Positions 48,690 to 60,347 of a DNA stretch of 64,000 bases are shown here, piece after piece. The position numbers and the translations under genes are program-made. This stretch comes from Petrosia ficiformis (taxonomy: Eukaryota > Porifera > Demospongiae > Haplosclerida > Petrosiidae). The notes under the pieces were generated by a model, which saw only the letters and a program-made list of their open reading frames with translations, was not told the DNA's origin and made no database searches. Position 1 is the stretch's first letter. Every line of letters begins with the position of its first letter. The DNA lies in assembly GCA_947044365.1 (NCBI GenBank), contig OX345636.1, positions 60,205,537 to 60,269,536 of the forward strand, given 5' to 3'.

Positions 48690-49470
48690 TGCATGCACAA
48701 GCACAATCCCACATGTTTATTATCGCAGTAGAGAATTTAGATTTTTGCTATCATGATAATAATGCTGACGATAACAATAGTCAGACTATCGTCACTATAG
48801 CCCGGCACTAGCATTAATAACTTTAGATCATTGGTTAATAACAGCTCTTATTGTGTGACTGAAATAATTTTGATCAAATGATTAGCTACAATTGCTAACC
48901 ACTCCACCATTTTGTACAGGAAGTCAATCAAATTTGATATTGAGGAAGAGCTATCATTAATTCCAGATATTGTTGGCTTCCTGTACATGAATAGTTAGTG
49001 TTAAATGTAAGTGTTTAATTAAATTTGATTACATGTATAATATAATTTTGGTGGGAAGGTATAAAACTTGGAATGGAAGGGAACCAGAAATTAATAGCTA
49101 CATTAAATTAATTTAATAATAATATTATTAGCATGTGCAAAAATGTGGAAGAAAGAGAGGAATGAGTTCTCAACTCATTTTAGCAATGAGTATGACTTTC
49201 TGTTATCATCTTCATCACCACAACCTCTACCACCACAATTTAAAATATTTAAGTGTGTATCTTTATTAATGGAAGATTCACCTATATACCAAATGTGAAG
49301 ATTCTAGTGACGAGACTATTCGTATGAAGTTACTTATTTATTTATAATGAGTTGCTATATCACTTATGTAGATACTTTGTCACTTAATAGATATTTGTTA
49401 AGTTACTTAATAAGTTACTATATATGATGTAACTACCTGTATAACCCCTGTTCACCGCTCTTCTTTATAC
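48690..49470. repeat. Inverted copy of the 46-47.9 kb segment
   Basis: In reverse order: hAT left end (to 48810), ctttagatcattggttaata, palindromic MITE 48907-48992, GGTATAAAA end, and the Ser/Pro ORF (plus strand, about 49140-49303: SNEYDFLLSSSSPQPLPPQF). It forms an inverted pair with 46010-47860. Confidence 0.65.
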
Positions 49471-49533
49471 ATGTACACTTCAGTCTAGAATCTTTCAGTA
49501 GTTTATTAACCAATGATCTAAAGTTATTAATAC

Positions 49534-50127
49534 TAGGGCCGGGCGATAGTGATGGCAGTCTGACTATTAATTGTTATCGTCAGCACTATTATTGTGATAG
49601 TGATAGTCAAAATTCTCTATCACAATAGTAAATGTGTGGGATTGTGCATGCACATGTGCACACTAATCACCACACCCACATTGCAACTTGTGGGAGAAGT
49701 GTAAATAAAATGGCATCTGATTCTACAAGTGACGTAGCTCTAGATTATGAACTAGAAGTTCTTCCATTGGAAGGTTCTAAGCATGATGTTTAGCAGTATT
49801 TCTGTTTACCTGTAATAGAAGGAAATTTGCAGAACCAGGTAATCCTACATGTAGGTTGTGAATATAAAAGAAAATCAAACATTCTGGAAATACTTCCAAT
49901 ATGAGATTCCATTTACTGCTATGTCAAAATTACAGACTCCTAGTAGCAAAATAGTAAACAGAAATCTACTGAATCAAAAAAGCTGTCCCTTGAATCCCAT
50001 ACTACTATACCAAGAAACTAAAAAGGGAATTGTGTTTATTATACATGTATGTTATGATAGTATTCACTGTCATTTCAGTAATTATAACTATCATGATAGT
50101 AAAATAATTGACTATTGCCCAGCCCTA
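49534..50127. mobile_element. hAT element remnant, full-length type, 594 bp
   Basis: Starts TAGGGCCGGGCGATAGTGAT and ends TTGCCCAGCCCTA, bounded by ATTAATAC at 49526-49533 and attaattaatac on the right. Interior as in 42338-42877, with frameshifts. It gives the best view of both ends of this family. Confidence 0.78.
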
Positions 50128-51199
50128 ATTAATTAATACACACTTACAAAGCAAGTAGCCCCATCTTAATCAATCTTCCAGCTTGTAAAAGTTTGCTATA
50201 CATGTACATGTACATGTATACACTTGTCCTCACACCCCTTCCTCATTATGTAAAATGAGTGGTAACACCAGAAGTAATTATACAATGACACCTTAGCTCA
50301 CTATAATTATAGTTGATAATCTTTTCAGTGAGTACATACATTACTCAATGAATGAGCCTTCCATAGTAGATTCTTAATCTCTCATACATGTACACACATG
50401 TATACATGTAATTATAAATTATTGTTAATCTAAATTGAGCTAACCTGTAGTATTGAGCAATTATTGAATATTCTAATAAATGAACATCTTTAGAGAGTTC
50501 AATTTATCATGTACTGTATGATACAAAGATCATGATGATCAACTGAATAAAGAGTGTGTAACATATAAAAACAAAAGAAGGGCTAAGCAATACTGGAAAT
50601 TATTTGTTGTACTTGTATTTTATAACTACACATAGTAGCCACATTCATTAGTGATAATAATTATCTTAACTAATAAGTTCTAGTGTTGCTTAGACTTCTC
50701 TCATGTAGTCTGTTCTCTTGTATTTCAATCTTCATTCACTGGATCATCATTCTGTTTATATTAAGTTTCTGATGATCTACTTTATTATAATATTTAGTAT
50801 ATGATCAATGATATAACAAAACATTCACATATTATCCATTGACTACATTACTGATATGAATGTACACTTGAATTGAGCTAATTATAAACCTGATACTATT
50901 TAAATATCATTAAAAGGACATTGTTTGTATAAATTATAATTATATGTAAATTATGTATAATAATTACATGTATCTCTTCGTTACATGTGTAGTTTTCATA
51001 AACTCATCTTTAGGAATTTACTGTCACAAACTTATTATATTTAGGAATCTATTATTAAATTATATTCATAATATTTTATACATAAGTATGTACATGTAAA
51101 TATACTGTATAATTATAATATAGATAATAAGTGTGATTATATTTTACAGATAATTATAATCACACTTATAATTGCTTCATTACATGTCATTATTTACAG
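50128..51199. other. AT-rich intron before ANK exon 5, no gene seen
   Basis: Apart from 50140-50400, which repeats 42895-43130, it looks unique, without transposon ends or exons. Confidence 0.5.
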
Positions 51200-51274
51200 G
51201 GTGGAGAAACAGCTCTGGATTTAGCAAAAAGATTACAAAAGGAGGAATGTGTGCAATTACTAGAAGAGGCTATG
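51200..51274 (+). CDS. Ankyrin-repeat exon 5, C-terminal capping repeat (25 residues, phase 0-0)
   Basis: Acceptor atttacag ends at 51199 and donor gtgtgt starts at 51275. It encodes GGETALDLAKRLQKEECVQL plus LEEAM. GxTALDLA followed by a helix ending in LL is typical of the last ankyrin repeat, where the loop that would pack on a next repeat is absent. It keeps phase 0 and opens directly into the linker exon at 52730. The exact 3' end is slightly uncertain because the donor is not canonical gtaagt, but the next exon only stays open with this phase. Confidence 0.8.
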
Positions 51275-51530
51275 GTGTGTAAAATTATGTAATTTTCATT
51301 ACTTGTCATAACATGAATATATGTATAATGTGTAATTACATCACTACACTATCAGAGTTTCATTTAGAGGGGGGGTGTGGTGGGAGGGGTCATTTGCCCC
51401 CCTTGCTAGAGTTTTGCACATCCTAGATTTTTTTGCCAATATGCACACTATTATAGCCCTGTATGTCACCCCTCTAAAATCTTTCAAATTCACACTTCAA
51501 CAAATTTTCTAAATGAAACCTGACCATCAT

Positions 51531-51752
51531 AGTTTTTGATAAGTTTTGAAGCATGGGCCAAATTGGCTCAAAAATGTTTAGTGTGTGCGCATTGGAAAAA
51601 CATCTTGAGCCAATTAATAAAGACTTAATGCTGTTAGTGACAATATAATCATAATTAACTTCGCCACTGGCTTCAAGAGAGAACTGTGAAGTGCCCAAAA
51701 AAAGAAGCTCCATGGGCCAGTGGTGCACCATATGTGCTTATCGAAAACACTG
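51531..51752. mobile_element. hAT-like MITE, CAGTGTTTTTGATAAG family, reversed
   Basis: Starts agtttttgataagttttg and ends cttatcgaaaacactg. The flanking octamers ctgaccat and ctgtctat match at 6 of 8 positions, a decayed target duplication. 256 nt after ANK exon 5. Confidence 0.65.
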
Positions 51753-51769
51753 CTGTCTATACTATATAC

Positions 51770-52538
51770 CCGTATGGGTATACATTTTCAAGGTGTTTAA
51801 TTTTCGCATTTTCAGCTTTTGTAGGGGTTTCATTTTCGCAGTTGGGATAATTATTATTAACCCGTTTGCAATTATTCCTGTTTGTGGGCATGGTGCAAAA
51901 GAAATTTATTGACATAATAATTCTGATTCCAAATATAGGATGAAATCATGGAATAAAAAAGAAACTGACATGCTCACAACATGAAGATGTTTATTTAGTT
52001 TAAAGCAGCCCAAAAATCGAAGCTACTTGCCTAACAAAAGTGATAAAGAGACGCTAATTGTGGGTGTTACCACTAGACTACTTAATACTCGCCTTGCTGC
52101 TTTCCTGTAGCCATCGAAGCATGTTTGTTGTATATACAGCTTTCTTTGATGGTCTTCTGTCTAATTAAGTGGGTTAAAAGTCACTGGTATTTGAAATGCA
52201 AAAATTATGCAGGCGAGTATAGAGGTGGGTGTAGCCCTGGAACTATTAAATTTTCAAGCGCTCACCTTACTCTCTTCCTGCTGATAATAAAGCATTAGGC
52301 AATCACCTGTGAAGGCACAATTTCTGACAAAAAAACATTGGGATCCAAAGCATCATCAACAGGATGAAGGTATCTGAGCAAAGCCATGATCGTACATGTT
52401 TCACACTTGCGTACACATGTAAAAAAAAGTGGGTGTGGCATAAAAAATTAAAATTTCAAGAGAATTTAATTTTGTGGGAGCCAAAGCATAGCGAAAACAG
52501 CGAAATTTAGTCCCCCTCGAAAATTTATACCCATACGG
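51770..52538. mobile_element. 769-bp element with 13-bp inverted ends CCGTATGGGTATA
   Basis: Perfect inverted repeats at 51770-51782 and 52526-52538, then aattttcgc and gcgaaattt. Interior segments (actcgccttgctgctttcct, ggtcttctgtctaat) are shared with the mariner-like MITE at 16114. No transposase frame; flanking duplication unclear. Confidence 0.65.
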
Positions 52539-52729
52539 ACATTTCTGATTACCTATACATAATATAGTTCTACCACACAATCTATTGCTCTATGTGTACA
52601 ATATTTATATATTCCTAATCATATAATCTAAACCTACTCATATTTGTATAGTGATTATGTTTATTATTAGTACATTAAAAAGTCTGATTCTGTTACTAGT
52701 ATTGAGATTTGGTAATTATTTCCTTTTAG

Positions 52730-52766
52730 AAGAATCAAAAAGTTGATAAGCATTTGGATAAACCTG
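52730..52766 (+). CDS. Linker micro-exon 1 (37 nt, phase 0 to 1)
   Basis: Acceptor ttccttttag ends at 52729; strong donor gtaagt at 52767. It encodes KNQKVDKHLDKP plus the first base of a split Asp codon completed by the next exon. It is the only exon that changes phase, converting the phase-0 ANK series into the phase-1 linker/caspase series. Composition is Lys/Asp-rich and probably disordered. A 37-nt exon is weak alone; support comes from both splice sites and from phase agreement on both sides. Confidence 0.68.
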
Positions 52767-52857
52767 GTAAGTAAATATGATATTGTTTTATTGGTTATAT
52801 ACACATGTACATGTAGATTGTATTATTAGTAATTGTTGTAATGATTGTAATAGTTAT

Positions 52858-55800
52858 CAGGTCTGGTCTTTGGCCGTGTTGTGTCAAGCACTTTCTAGGC
52901 TTAAGCACAGTTTATGAAGTTATTTAATTGAAGTGCTTCAAAGCCCTTTGTCAATTTAAGCACAAGTGGTTGTGTTAGCATTTAAGCACAATTGATAATT
53001 GTCAGTGCTTGTGCTTACGTCTTTTGTAGTTACATGTACATGTATATTCTGCAAATATTCATATTGACCACTTTTCCTTGCAACTAAAAGGGTATACAAC
53101 TTTCAGACCCTTATCAGCACATGTGTGATAGCAGGTGTATGATAAAAACAATGGCAGCTGTAGTAGCAAAGAAGCTACCCATAATATTTGAACAATTAAT
53201 GTTTATTAGGTCTAATTAAACAATGAAAGAACTACATGTATTATAACTAGTTTAAATGATTTCATTGAAAATGCTTTAAAGTAATTAAGTACTCTAACAA
53301 AGGGCTTGTGCTTGTGCTTGTATTTGGGCTTGTGCTTGTGCTTATGCTTATGCTTATGCTTGTACTTGTGCTTGTATTTGTACTTGTGCTTGTACTTGTG
53401 CTTATACTTGTGCTTATATTTGTGCTTGTGCTTGTACTTGTGCTTGTGCTTGTACTTATACTTGTACTTGTGCTTATACTTGTGCTTGTATTTGTGCTTG
53501 TGCTTGTGCTTGTGCTTGTACTTATACTTGTATTTGTGCTTGTACTTGTGCTTATACATTTGTACTTGTACTTATACTTGTGCTTGTGCTTGTGCTTGTA
53601 CTTATACTTCTACTACTTGTGCTTGTGCTTATACTTCTACTTGTGCTTGTATTTGTGCTTGTGCTTGTGCTTGTGCTTGTACTTGTACTTGTGCTTGTGC
53701 TTATGCTTATGCTTGTACTTGTGCTTGTATTTGTACTTGTGCTTGTACTTGTACTTGTGATTGTTTTTGGGCTTGTGCTTGTGCTTGTGCTTATACATTT
53801 GTACTTGTACTTATACTTGTGCTTGTGCTTGCGCTTGTACTTATACTTCTACTACTTGTGCTTGTGCTTATACTTCTACTTGTGCTTGTACTTATACTTC
53901 TACTACTTGTGCTTGTGCTTATACTTGTACTTGTGCTTGTGCTTATGCTTATGCTTGTACTTGTGCTTGTATTTGTACTTGTGCTTGTACTTGTACTTGT
54001 GCTTGTTTTTGGGCTTGTGCTTGTGCTTGTGCTTGTGCTTGTGCTTGTGCTTGTACTTGTGCTTGTGCTTGTACTTGTGCTTATACTTGTACTTGTGCTT
54101 GTTTTTGGGCTTGTGCTTGTGCTTGTGCTTGTACTTATACTTGTATTTGTGCTTGTACTTGTGCTTATACATTTGTACTTGTACTTATACTTGTGCTTGT
54201 GCTTGTGCTTGTACTTATACTTCTACTACTTGTGCTTGTGCTTATACTTCTACTTGTGCTTGTATTTGTGCTTGTGCTTGTGCTTGTGCTTGTGCTTATG
54301 CTTATGCTTGTACATTTGTACTTGTACTTATACTTGTGCTTGTGCTTGTGCTTGTACTTATACTTCTACTACTTGTGCTTGTGCTTATACATTTGTACTT
54401 GTACTTATACTTCTACTACTTGTGCTTGTACTTATACTTCTACTACTTGTGCTTGTGCTTATACTTCTACTTGTGCCTGTACTTATACTTCTACTACTTG
54501 TGCTTGTGCTTATACTTCTACTTGTGCTTGTGCTTATGCTTATGCTTGTACTTGTGCTTGTATTTGTACTTGTGCTTGTACTTGTACTTGTGCTTGTTTT
54601 TGGGCTTGTGCTTGTGCTTGTGCTTGTGCTTGTACTTGTGCTTGTACTTGTGCTTATACTTGTACTTGTGCTTGTTTTTGGGCTTTGCTTGTGCTTGTGC
54701 TTGTATTTGTGCTTGTGCTTGTGCTTGTACTGGTACTTGTGCTTGTACTTGTGCTTGTGCTTGTGCTTGTGCTTGTACTTGTATTTGTGCTTGTGCTTGT
54801 GCTTGTGCTTGTACTTGTGCTTGTATTTGTACTTGTACTTGTGCTTGTGCTTTTGCTTGTATTTGTACTTGTACTTGTATTTGTGCTTATGTTTGTGCTT
54901 GTGCTTGTGCTTGTACTTGTGCTTGTACTTGTGCTTATACTTGTACTTGTGCTTGTATTTGTGCTTGTGCTTGTGCTTGTACTGGTACTTGTGCTTGTAC
55001 TTGTATTTGTGCTTGTTTTTGGGCTTGTGCTTGTGCTTGTGCTTGTGCTTGTACTTGTGCTTGTGCTTATGCTTATGCTTGTACTTGTGCTTGTATTTGT
55101 ACTTGTGCTTGTACTTGTACTTGTGCTTGTTTTTGGGCTTGTGCTTGTGCTTGTGCTTGTGCTTGTGCTTGTGCTTGTACTTGTGCTTGTGCTTGTACTT
55201 GTGCTTATACTTGTACTTGTGCTTGTATTTGTACTTGTGCTTGTTTTTGGGCTTGTGCTTGTGCTTGTGCTTGTGCTTGTGCTTGTGCTTGTGCTTGTGC
55301 TTGTATTTGTGCTTGTGCTTGTGCTTATACTTGTACTTGTGCTTGTTTTTGGGCTTGTGCTTGTGCTTGTACTGGTACTTGTGCTTGTACTTGTATTTGT
55401 GCTTGTTTTTGGGCTTGTGCTTGTGCTTGTGCTTGTGCTTGTGCTTGTGCTTGTGCTTGTATTTGTGCTTGTGCTTGTGCTTATACTTGTATTTGTGCTT
55501 GTTTTTGGGCTTGTGCTTGTGCTTGTGCTTGTGCTTGTGCTTGTGCTTGTATTTGTGCTTGTGCTTGTGCTTATACTTGTACTTGTGCTTGTATTTGTAC
55601 TTGTGCTTGTACTTGTGCTTATACTTGTGCTTGTATTTGTGCTTGTGCTTGTGCTTGTGCTTGTACTTATACTTGTATTTGTGCTTGTACTTGTGCTTAT
55701 ACATTTGTACTTGTACTTATACTTGTGCTTGTGCTTGTGCTTGTACTTATACTTCTACTACTTGTGCTTGTGCTTATACTTGTACTTGTGCTTGTATTTG

Positions 55801-56660
55801 TACTTGTGCTTGTACTTGTGCTTATACTTGTACTTGTACCTGTATTTGTGCTTGTGCTTGTGCTTGTACTTGTGCTTGTGCTTGTGCTTGTGCTTGTGCT
55901 TGTACTTGTGCTTATACTTGTACTTGTGCTTGTATTTGTGCTTGTGCTTGTGCTTGTACTGGTACTTGTGCTTGTACTTGTATTTGTGCTTGTTTTTGGG
56001 CTTGTGCTTGTGCTTGTGCTTGTGCTTGTGCTTGTGCTTGTGCTTGTGCTTGTATTTGTGCTTGTACTTGTGCTTATACATTTGTACTTGTACTTATACT
56101 TGTGCTTGTGCTTGTGCTTGTACTTATACTTCTACTACTTGTGCTTGTGCTTATACTTGTACTTGTGCTTGTATTTGTACTTGTGCTTGTACTTGTGCTT
56201 ATACTTGTACTTGTACCTGTATTTGTGCTTGTGCTTGTGCTTGTACTTGTGCTTGTGCTTGTGCTTGTACTTGTATTTGTGCTTGTACTTGTGCTTGTGC
56301 TTGTACTTGTACTTGTACTTATATTTGTGCTTGTGCTTGTGCTTGTACTTGTGCTTGTACTTGTATTTGTGCTTGTGCTTGTGCTTGTACTTGTATTGTG
56401 CTTGTGCTTGTGCTTGTGCTTGTGCTTGTGCTTGTGCTTGTACTTGTACTTGTGCTTGTGCTTGTACTTGTGCTTGTACTTGTATTTGTGCTTGTGCTTG
56501 TGCTTGTGCTTTTACTTGGGCTTGTGCTTGTGCTTGTACTTGTATTTGTGCTTATGCTTGTGCTTGTACTTGTATTTGTGCTTGTGCTTGTGCTTGACGT
56601 AATTTAAAAGTGCTTGCACTTGTACTTAAGCACTTTTCCAAAGGGCTTCACACAACCCTG
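52858..56660. mobile_element. Probable hAT-like element whose interior became a satellite
   Basis: The left part (ttgtgtcaagcactttctag, gcttaagcaca) and the inverted right part (cagggttgtgtgaagccctt, aagtgcttaag) are similar in inverted orientation. Between them the AAGCAC/GTGCTT subterminal motif is amplified. Target duplication not found and the left end seems to carry about 17 extra bases. Confidence 0.4.
53301..56600. repeat. 3.3-kb CTTGTG/CTTGTA satellite with higher-order pattern
   Basis: Hexamers cttgtg and cttgta with variants cttata, ctt(c)tacta and cttgtttttggg. The phrase acatttgtacttgtacttat recurs about seven times (near 53557, 53790, 54168, 54307, 54385, 55702, 56078), and gtttttgggcttgtg about ten times, showing block amplification. 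All plus frames stay open because the units contain no stop, giving very long Leu/Val/Cys/Tyr-type translations that are not genes. Confidence 0.95.
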
Positions 56661-57737
56661 GTCTTAGAGTGGGCAACCTGGGGATTTACCCAGGATCCCC
56701 AACATACCACAGAAAGAATGGGCCTGGAATGGATCGTTTTGTAATTTACAAATGACTAATCACTCCTTGTCTAGATAATAAATTGATTTAACAACAGTAT
56801 TCAATTGATTTTAAAGCATAAAAATCTGATTTCTGTAGTATAACATCATACTCACATAATAACAAGTTAATTAAGGACATAATATAATAAGTGACCACAC
56901 CATCTTGAATAAATTATTATCTAGGATCATTACTACTATTGTAGTCTTGTGTAGCCAAGCACTGCAACTCTATGAGTGACTCCCTGAGTCTTGTCACATG
57001 ACTCTTGACATTACAATTCTAATTAAAGCTGATTTTTCAAAATACAGATAATCAACGTAACATTTGCATGCGTGGAACAGTCTCTCGTTACCTTCAATAC
57101 AACCCACATTACTTGAGTAGGTGTTTAAAATGGCAAAGCAGCAAAAAAGAAAATTATATAGGCATGTCTTTAAACACGCGTCTTACACTAAATATCATTA
57201 TCTATAGCTCAAGAGTTAGTTGACCAATAGCTAAGATATTATACTATATAGATATTGAAATTCCTGAGAGAAGCACAGTTTGTCTGGAAGCTCTATTTGA
57301 ACTAATTATGTTTTCTTTAATTTTATTGTTTATCTATACAGTATAATAACTTATCTATTTGTCCACTAACTCTTGGATTATAGATAATCATATTTATAAG
57401 CATTTAAAGTCATGTCTATGAATTATTGCTGCTTCTCCATTTTAAACACCTACTCAAGTTAAGTGGGTTGCACCTAAGGACTACTGGTATATCTCTGATC
57501 AAACACTATCCATACAGTGTATTAGACCATCTCTTGATCATAGAGAGGAGGGGCTTGCTACACAAGACTAGCGTTCAAAATATGCAAATATTTCTGTCCC
57601 AGACCAATAAATAATCCCTTAAAGTTTTAAGTTTTATAGTTTGTATTAATACATGTATATTAGTTATATTAGGTGTTTTGGTTGTATGAATTGTATTGTA
57701 ATACTGATTTTTTTAAAACTTTTTTTTCCATTTGCAG
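56661..57737. other. Intron with a palindromic element at 57113-57460
   Basis: acttgagtaggtgtttaaaa (57113) and its inverted partner ending near 57460 bound about 348 bp. The rest is AT-rich without exons up to the acceptor at 57737. Confidence 0.5.
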
Positions 57738-58130
57738 ACATTAATCGAAAAGTAGCCATGCAGAAGAAGCCTGAAGCAGTGCCAGGTACTAAATACACTT
57801 CCAATGTTTTCATAGTAAATAAGTACAATATCTTATACATTGTACATAGCTACATTTAGAAAAGTTACCAAGGATAGCAAAACAGGTGTTTGTCAAAATA
57901 AAGGGGAGCAAACCCCTCATCTGTTTACATAAGCACATGCCCAACTAGGGAGGTCTGGTGACAGGGTTCCTCAGGAAATTTTTATATTACAATCTCTGAG
58001 ATCACTTTTGGTTGCATATTCAGACTAATGTTTGACCTCAAAAGATTGCAATTTAATAATTAAATTACAAGTACATGTAGGGCAAGATTTTAGTAAAGGG
58101 GGCAAATGCACTACCCCCACCACCACCACC
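57460..58130. repeat. Linker-exon block, copy 1 (with 63075-63770)
   Basis: Co-linear: aagtgggttgcacctaagga, cactatccatacagtgta, gatcatagagaggag, then the linker exon, then aaacccctcatctg and ggttgcatattca. The copies are 5.6 kb apart and have diverged more than the ANK blocks. Confidence 0.8.
57738..57785 (+). CDS. Linker micro-exon 2 (48 nt, phase 1-1)
   Basis: Acceptor tttgcag ends at 57737; donor gtacta at 57786. With the split codon it reads DINRKVAMQKKPEAVP. The same layout (D, polar stretch, K-rich, E, hydrophobic pair, P) recurs in the exons at 60791 and 63364. The exon and about 650 nt around it are duplicated at 63075-63770, which contains the exon at 63364. Likely a flexible tether between ANK repeats and protease domain. 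Confidence 0.7.
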
Positions 58131-58339
58131 CCTCACCCTAAATACTGCCTGTTGTACTGTATAAGCTAACAATGAGTAGGTAACTTTATGAGTAGCATAA
58201 CCTGACGAATTTGTTGTGAAACTCTACTAGTAATTTATTAATAGTACAATACTATATTATTTGTAATTCAGACATAGTAGTTACCATTCTAATAGTTAAT
58301 TAAGAGCATAATATAATAAATCACCACAACTGTAACAGT

Positions 58340-58500
58340 ATGAATAAATGGTTGCTAGGGCAACATGTGCAAATCTATATGCTCAGCATACATTTATTAT
58401 ACTCCCTGAGGGTTTTATAATGATTGTATTATTTGTATTACATGTAGTGGTAAAAGTTGTAATAGTCACATGTATATTGTTTGTATTGGTTATAAAAATT
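58340..58500. repeat. Intronic repeat (with 61258-61400 and reversed 63810-63905)
   Basis: Shared gctagggcaacatgtgcaaa and ttgtattacatgtagtg phrases. No coding potential. Confidence 0.65.
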
Positions 58501-58514
58501 GTATTACATGTATT

Positions 58515-58934
58515 TAGGGATGGGACGAAGGTTGGAAAACAACCTTTAAAGCTTCGTCAGCAAAAACCAACAAAGGTTCGAAGGTTCGCACATGTTTTTA
58601 TCAATGTTGGTCTTACCTTGATTGGCTATAGAAAGTCTCCAAAACATGGTTATTGCTTTATAATGAGAACTAGTGTGGTTCCTGTCAGTGTTTCTATCAA
58701 GATTAGGCACTGCTGGACTGAGAAATAAGACAAAAGCTACCAGCAACACAGCCTCAACTTTCATGGAACACGCCCACATTATTAGCCACAAGTTTGAATT
58801 GCAGAATTGCAGAATTGCACGTGCACAAACATTAAAGTAGGCGTGGCAGCGAAGCTTCAAAGGTAGAAATGTAGCTTTGAATGCACAACCAACGAACGAA
58901 GGTTCGAACCTTCAAACCTTCATTCCCAGCCCTA
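58515..58934. mobile_element. hAT-like MITE, ends TAGGGATGGGACGAAGGTT
   Basis: Inverted ends tagggatgggacgaaggtt and tagggctgggaatgaaggtt. Flanks CATGTATT (58507-58514) and CTTGTATT (58935-58942) match at 7 of 8. Repeated ggttcgaa words inside. Open frames of about 100 codons on both strands show no family. Confidence 0.75.
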
Positions 58935-59237
58935 CTTGTATTAGTTATATAAGCTGTATTAGTTGTATTAGTTATATTGGTTTTATTAGTTACATGTATA
59001 TTAGTTGTATTAGTTGTATTACTTGTATTATTATAGATAATGAGCATTTAAAGTTATGTCTATGAATGTTTGCTTCTGCTCCATTTAAACACCTTGTATT
59101 AACTGTGATTTATACTATATAAAGCCCGGTTTGTATGGTGGTAACCACAAGCAAGTCTCAGATAACCTAAATTTTGTGCAGTGTCATTGTAGGTATATTT
59201 CCTGCAGACAACATTTGGGGATAATTCTGCTATGAAT

Positions 59238-59770
59238 TAGGGGTGGGCGGCATTGGTAATTTTTTTACTGATAAATTTATGATATTCATTTCTGTATAGC
59301 AATACGATATCACAAATTGATACATACCAAAATATCGAAATATACTGTTAATTAAATATTTTTGTGCCGCACTCAGCCACACTCATATTATGTTTCAGCA
59401 CATGGCCAACTGAAATAGTGTGTTTAGCAGTGTTTGTTAGACTTTTCTAGATGCGAACAGGTTAGAAAAGAGTGGTAGACTACAATTCATTAATAGTAGA
59501 TACTATATTTGAGTGTTATCGTTGTCACATAAGTCAATTGATACAAAGACTTTTTGTTTACGTTAAGAATTCTACTCCAGTATGCCAAAAAAAAGTGTGT
59601 TTTACAGATAGTATTTTAGTAGTCTGAACTAGTTGTTGGTTGTATTTCACGCACAGTTTGTGCGTACAAAATATTTGTGGGAGTGACCATTTGTAAAACA
59701 CGTTTGTATGTACATGTAGTTGATATTTAGTTATATCATGATAAATTAATTGATACTAATATCACCCACT
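59238..59770. mobile_element. hAT-like MITE, ends (T)AGGGGTGGGCGG
   Basis: Left taggggtgggcggcattggt and inverted right agtgggtgatattagtatca share the terminal pattern and ATATCGATA-type interior. ctgctat occurs on both sides (about 59227 and 59771). Confidence 0.5.
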
Positions 59771-59782
59771 GCTATCTGCTCA

Positions 59783-60126
59783 CTGGCGTGTTTAAGGGGG
59801 GCCTGGTGGGGCCCAGGCCCTCCTTGTTGCTTTGTAATGAAATTTTTTTTAAATAATTCTAATTAATGCCTCCATGCATCATGGTTTGCAGCCCCATTGT
59901 AGTAGTAACTAAGTCTGATATGGACTCTGACTCTGAGTCTGAGAGCATTGAATCCCCACAGAGTTCGTCAACATTGCTAGATTCTCAGTTGTCATCATCA
60001 ATAATAGGGATAATGTACGTAACGTAGATGCCAACAGACAACACCCATCATGAATGATTAATTCGCACGCCATAGTAATATCAATACAGGTGCTAGGCCC
60101 CCCTGATATTCATGTCTAGACACACC
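59783..60126. mobile_element. MITE-like element, ends GGCGTGTTTAAGGGGGGCC
   Basis: Left ggcgtgtttaaggggggcct and inverted right ggtgtgtctagacatgaata then tcaggggggcct. A tctgactctgagtctgag run inside. No ORF kept. Confidence 0.5.
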
Positions 60127-60347
60127 TACATGTATGTATCTGCTAGTAAGTAGAATGCTATATTTGTAATTAAGATATAATACCACTCTTCTTAAAAGCT
60201 CCTATACATAGAACTATTGTATTGCTTATAATTACATGTATTATTATCAATACATGTATTGAGAATGTCTGTTGATATTATTATCATTTATCCTAGTCAT
60301 ACAAAACTTTATTACATTGTATACATATTTGTTTATTTATACATTTT

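Noticed and set aside
53306..56607. Plus-strand open frames up to 1098 codons and minus frames up to 439 codons
   Set aside because: They are translations of the CTTGTG/CTTGTA satellite in each frame; units lack stops and the products are simple Leu/Cys/Tyr, Val/Leu, Cys/Thr/Ala or Tyr-Lys-His-Lys repeats with no splice context.
58348..58860. Frames of 126 (plus) and 104 codons (minus)
   Set aside because: They lie largely within a hAT-like MITE with inverted ends and target duplication; no family recognised and composition is not codon-like.
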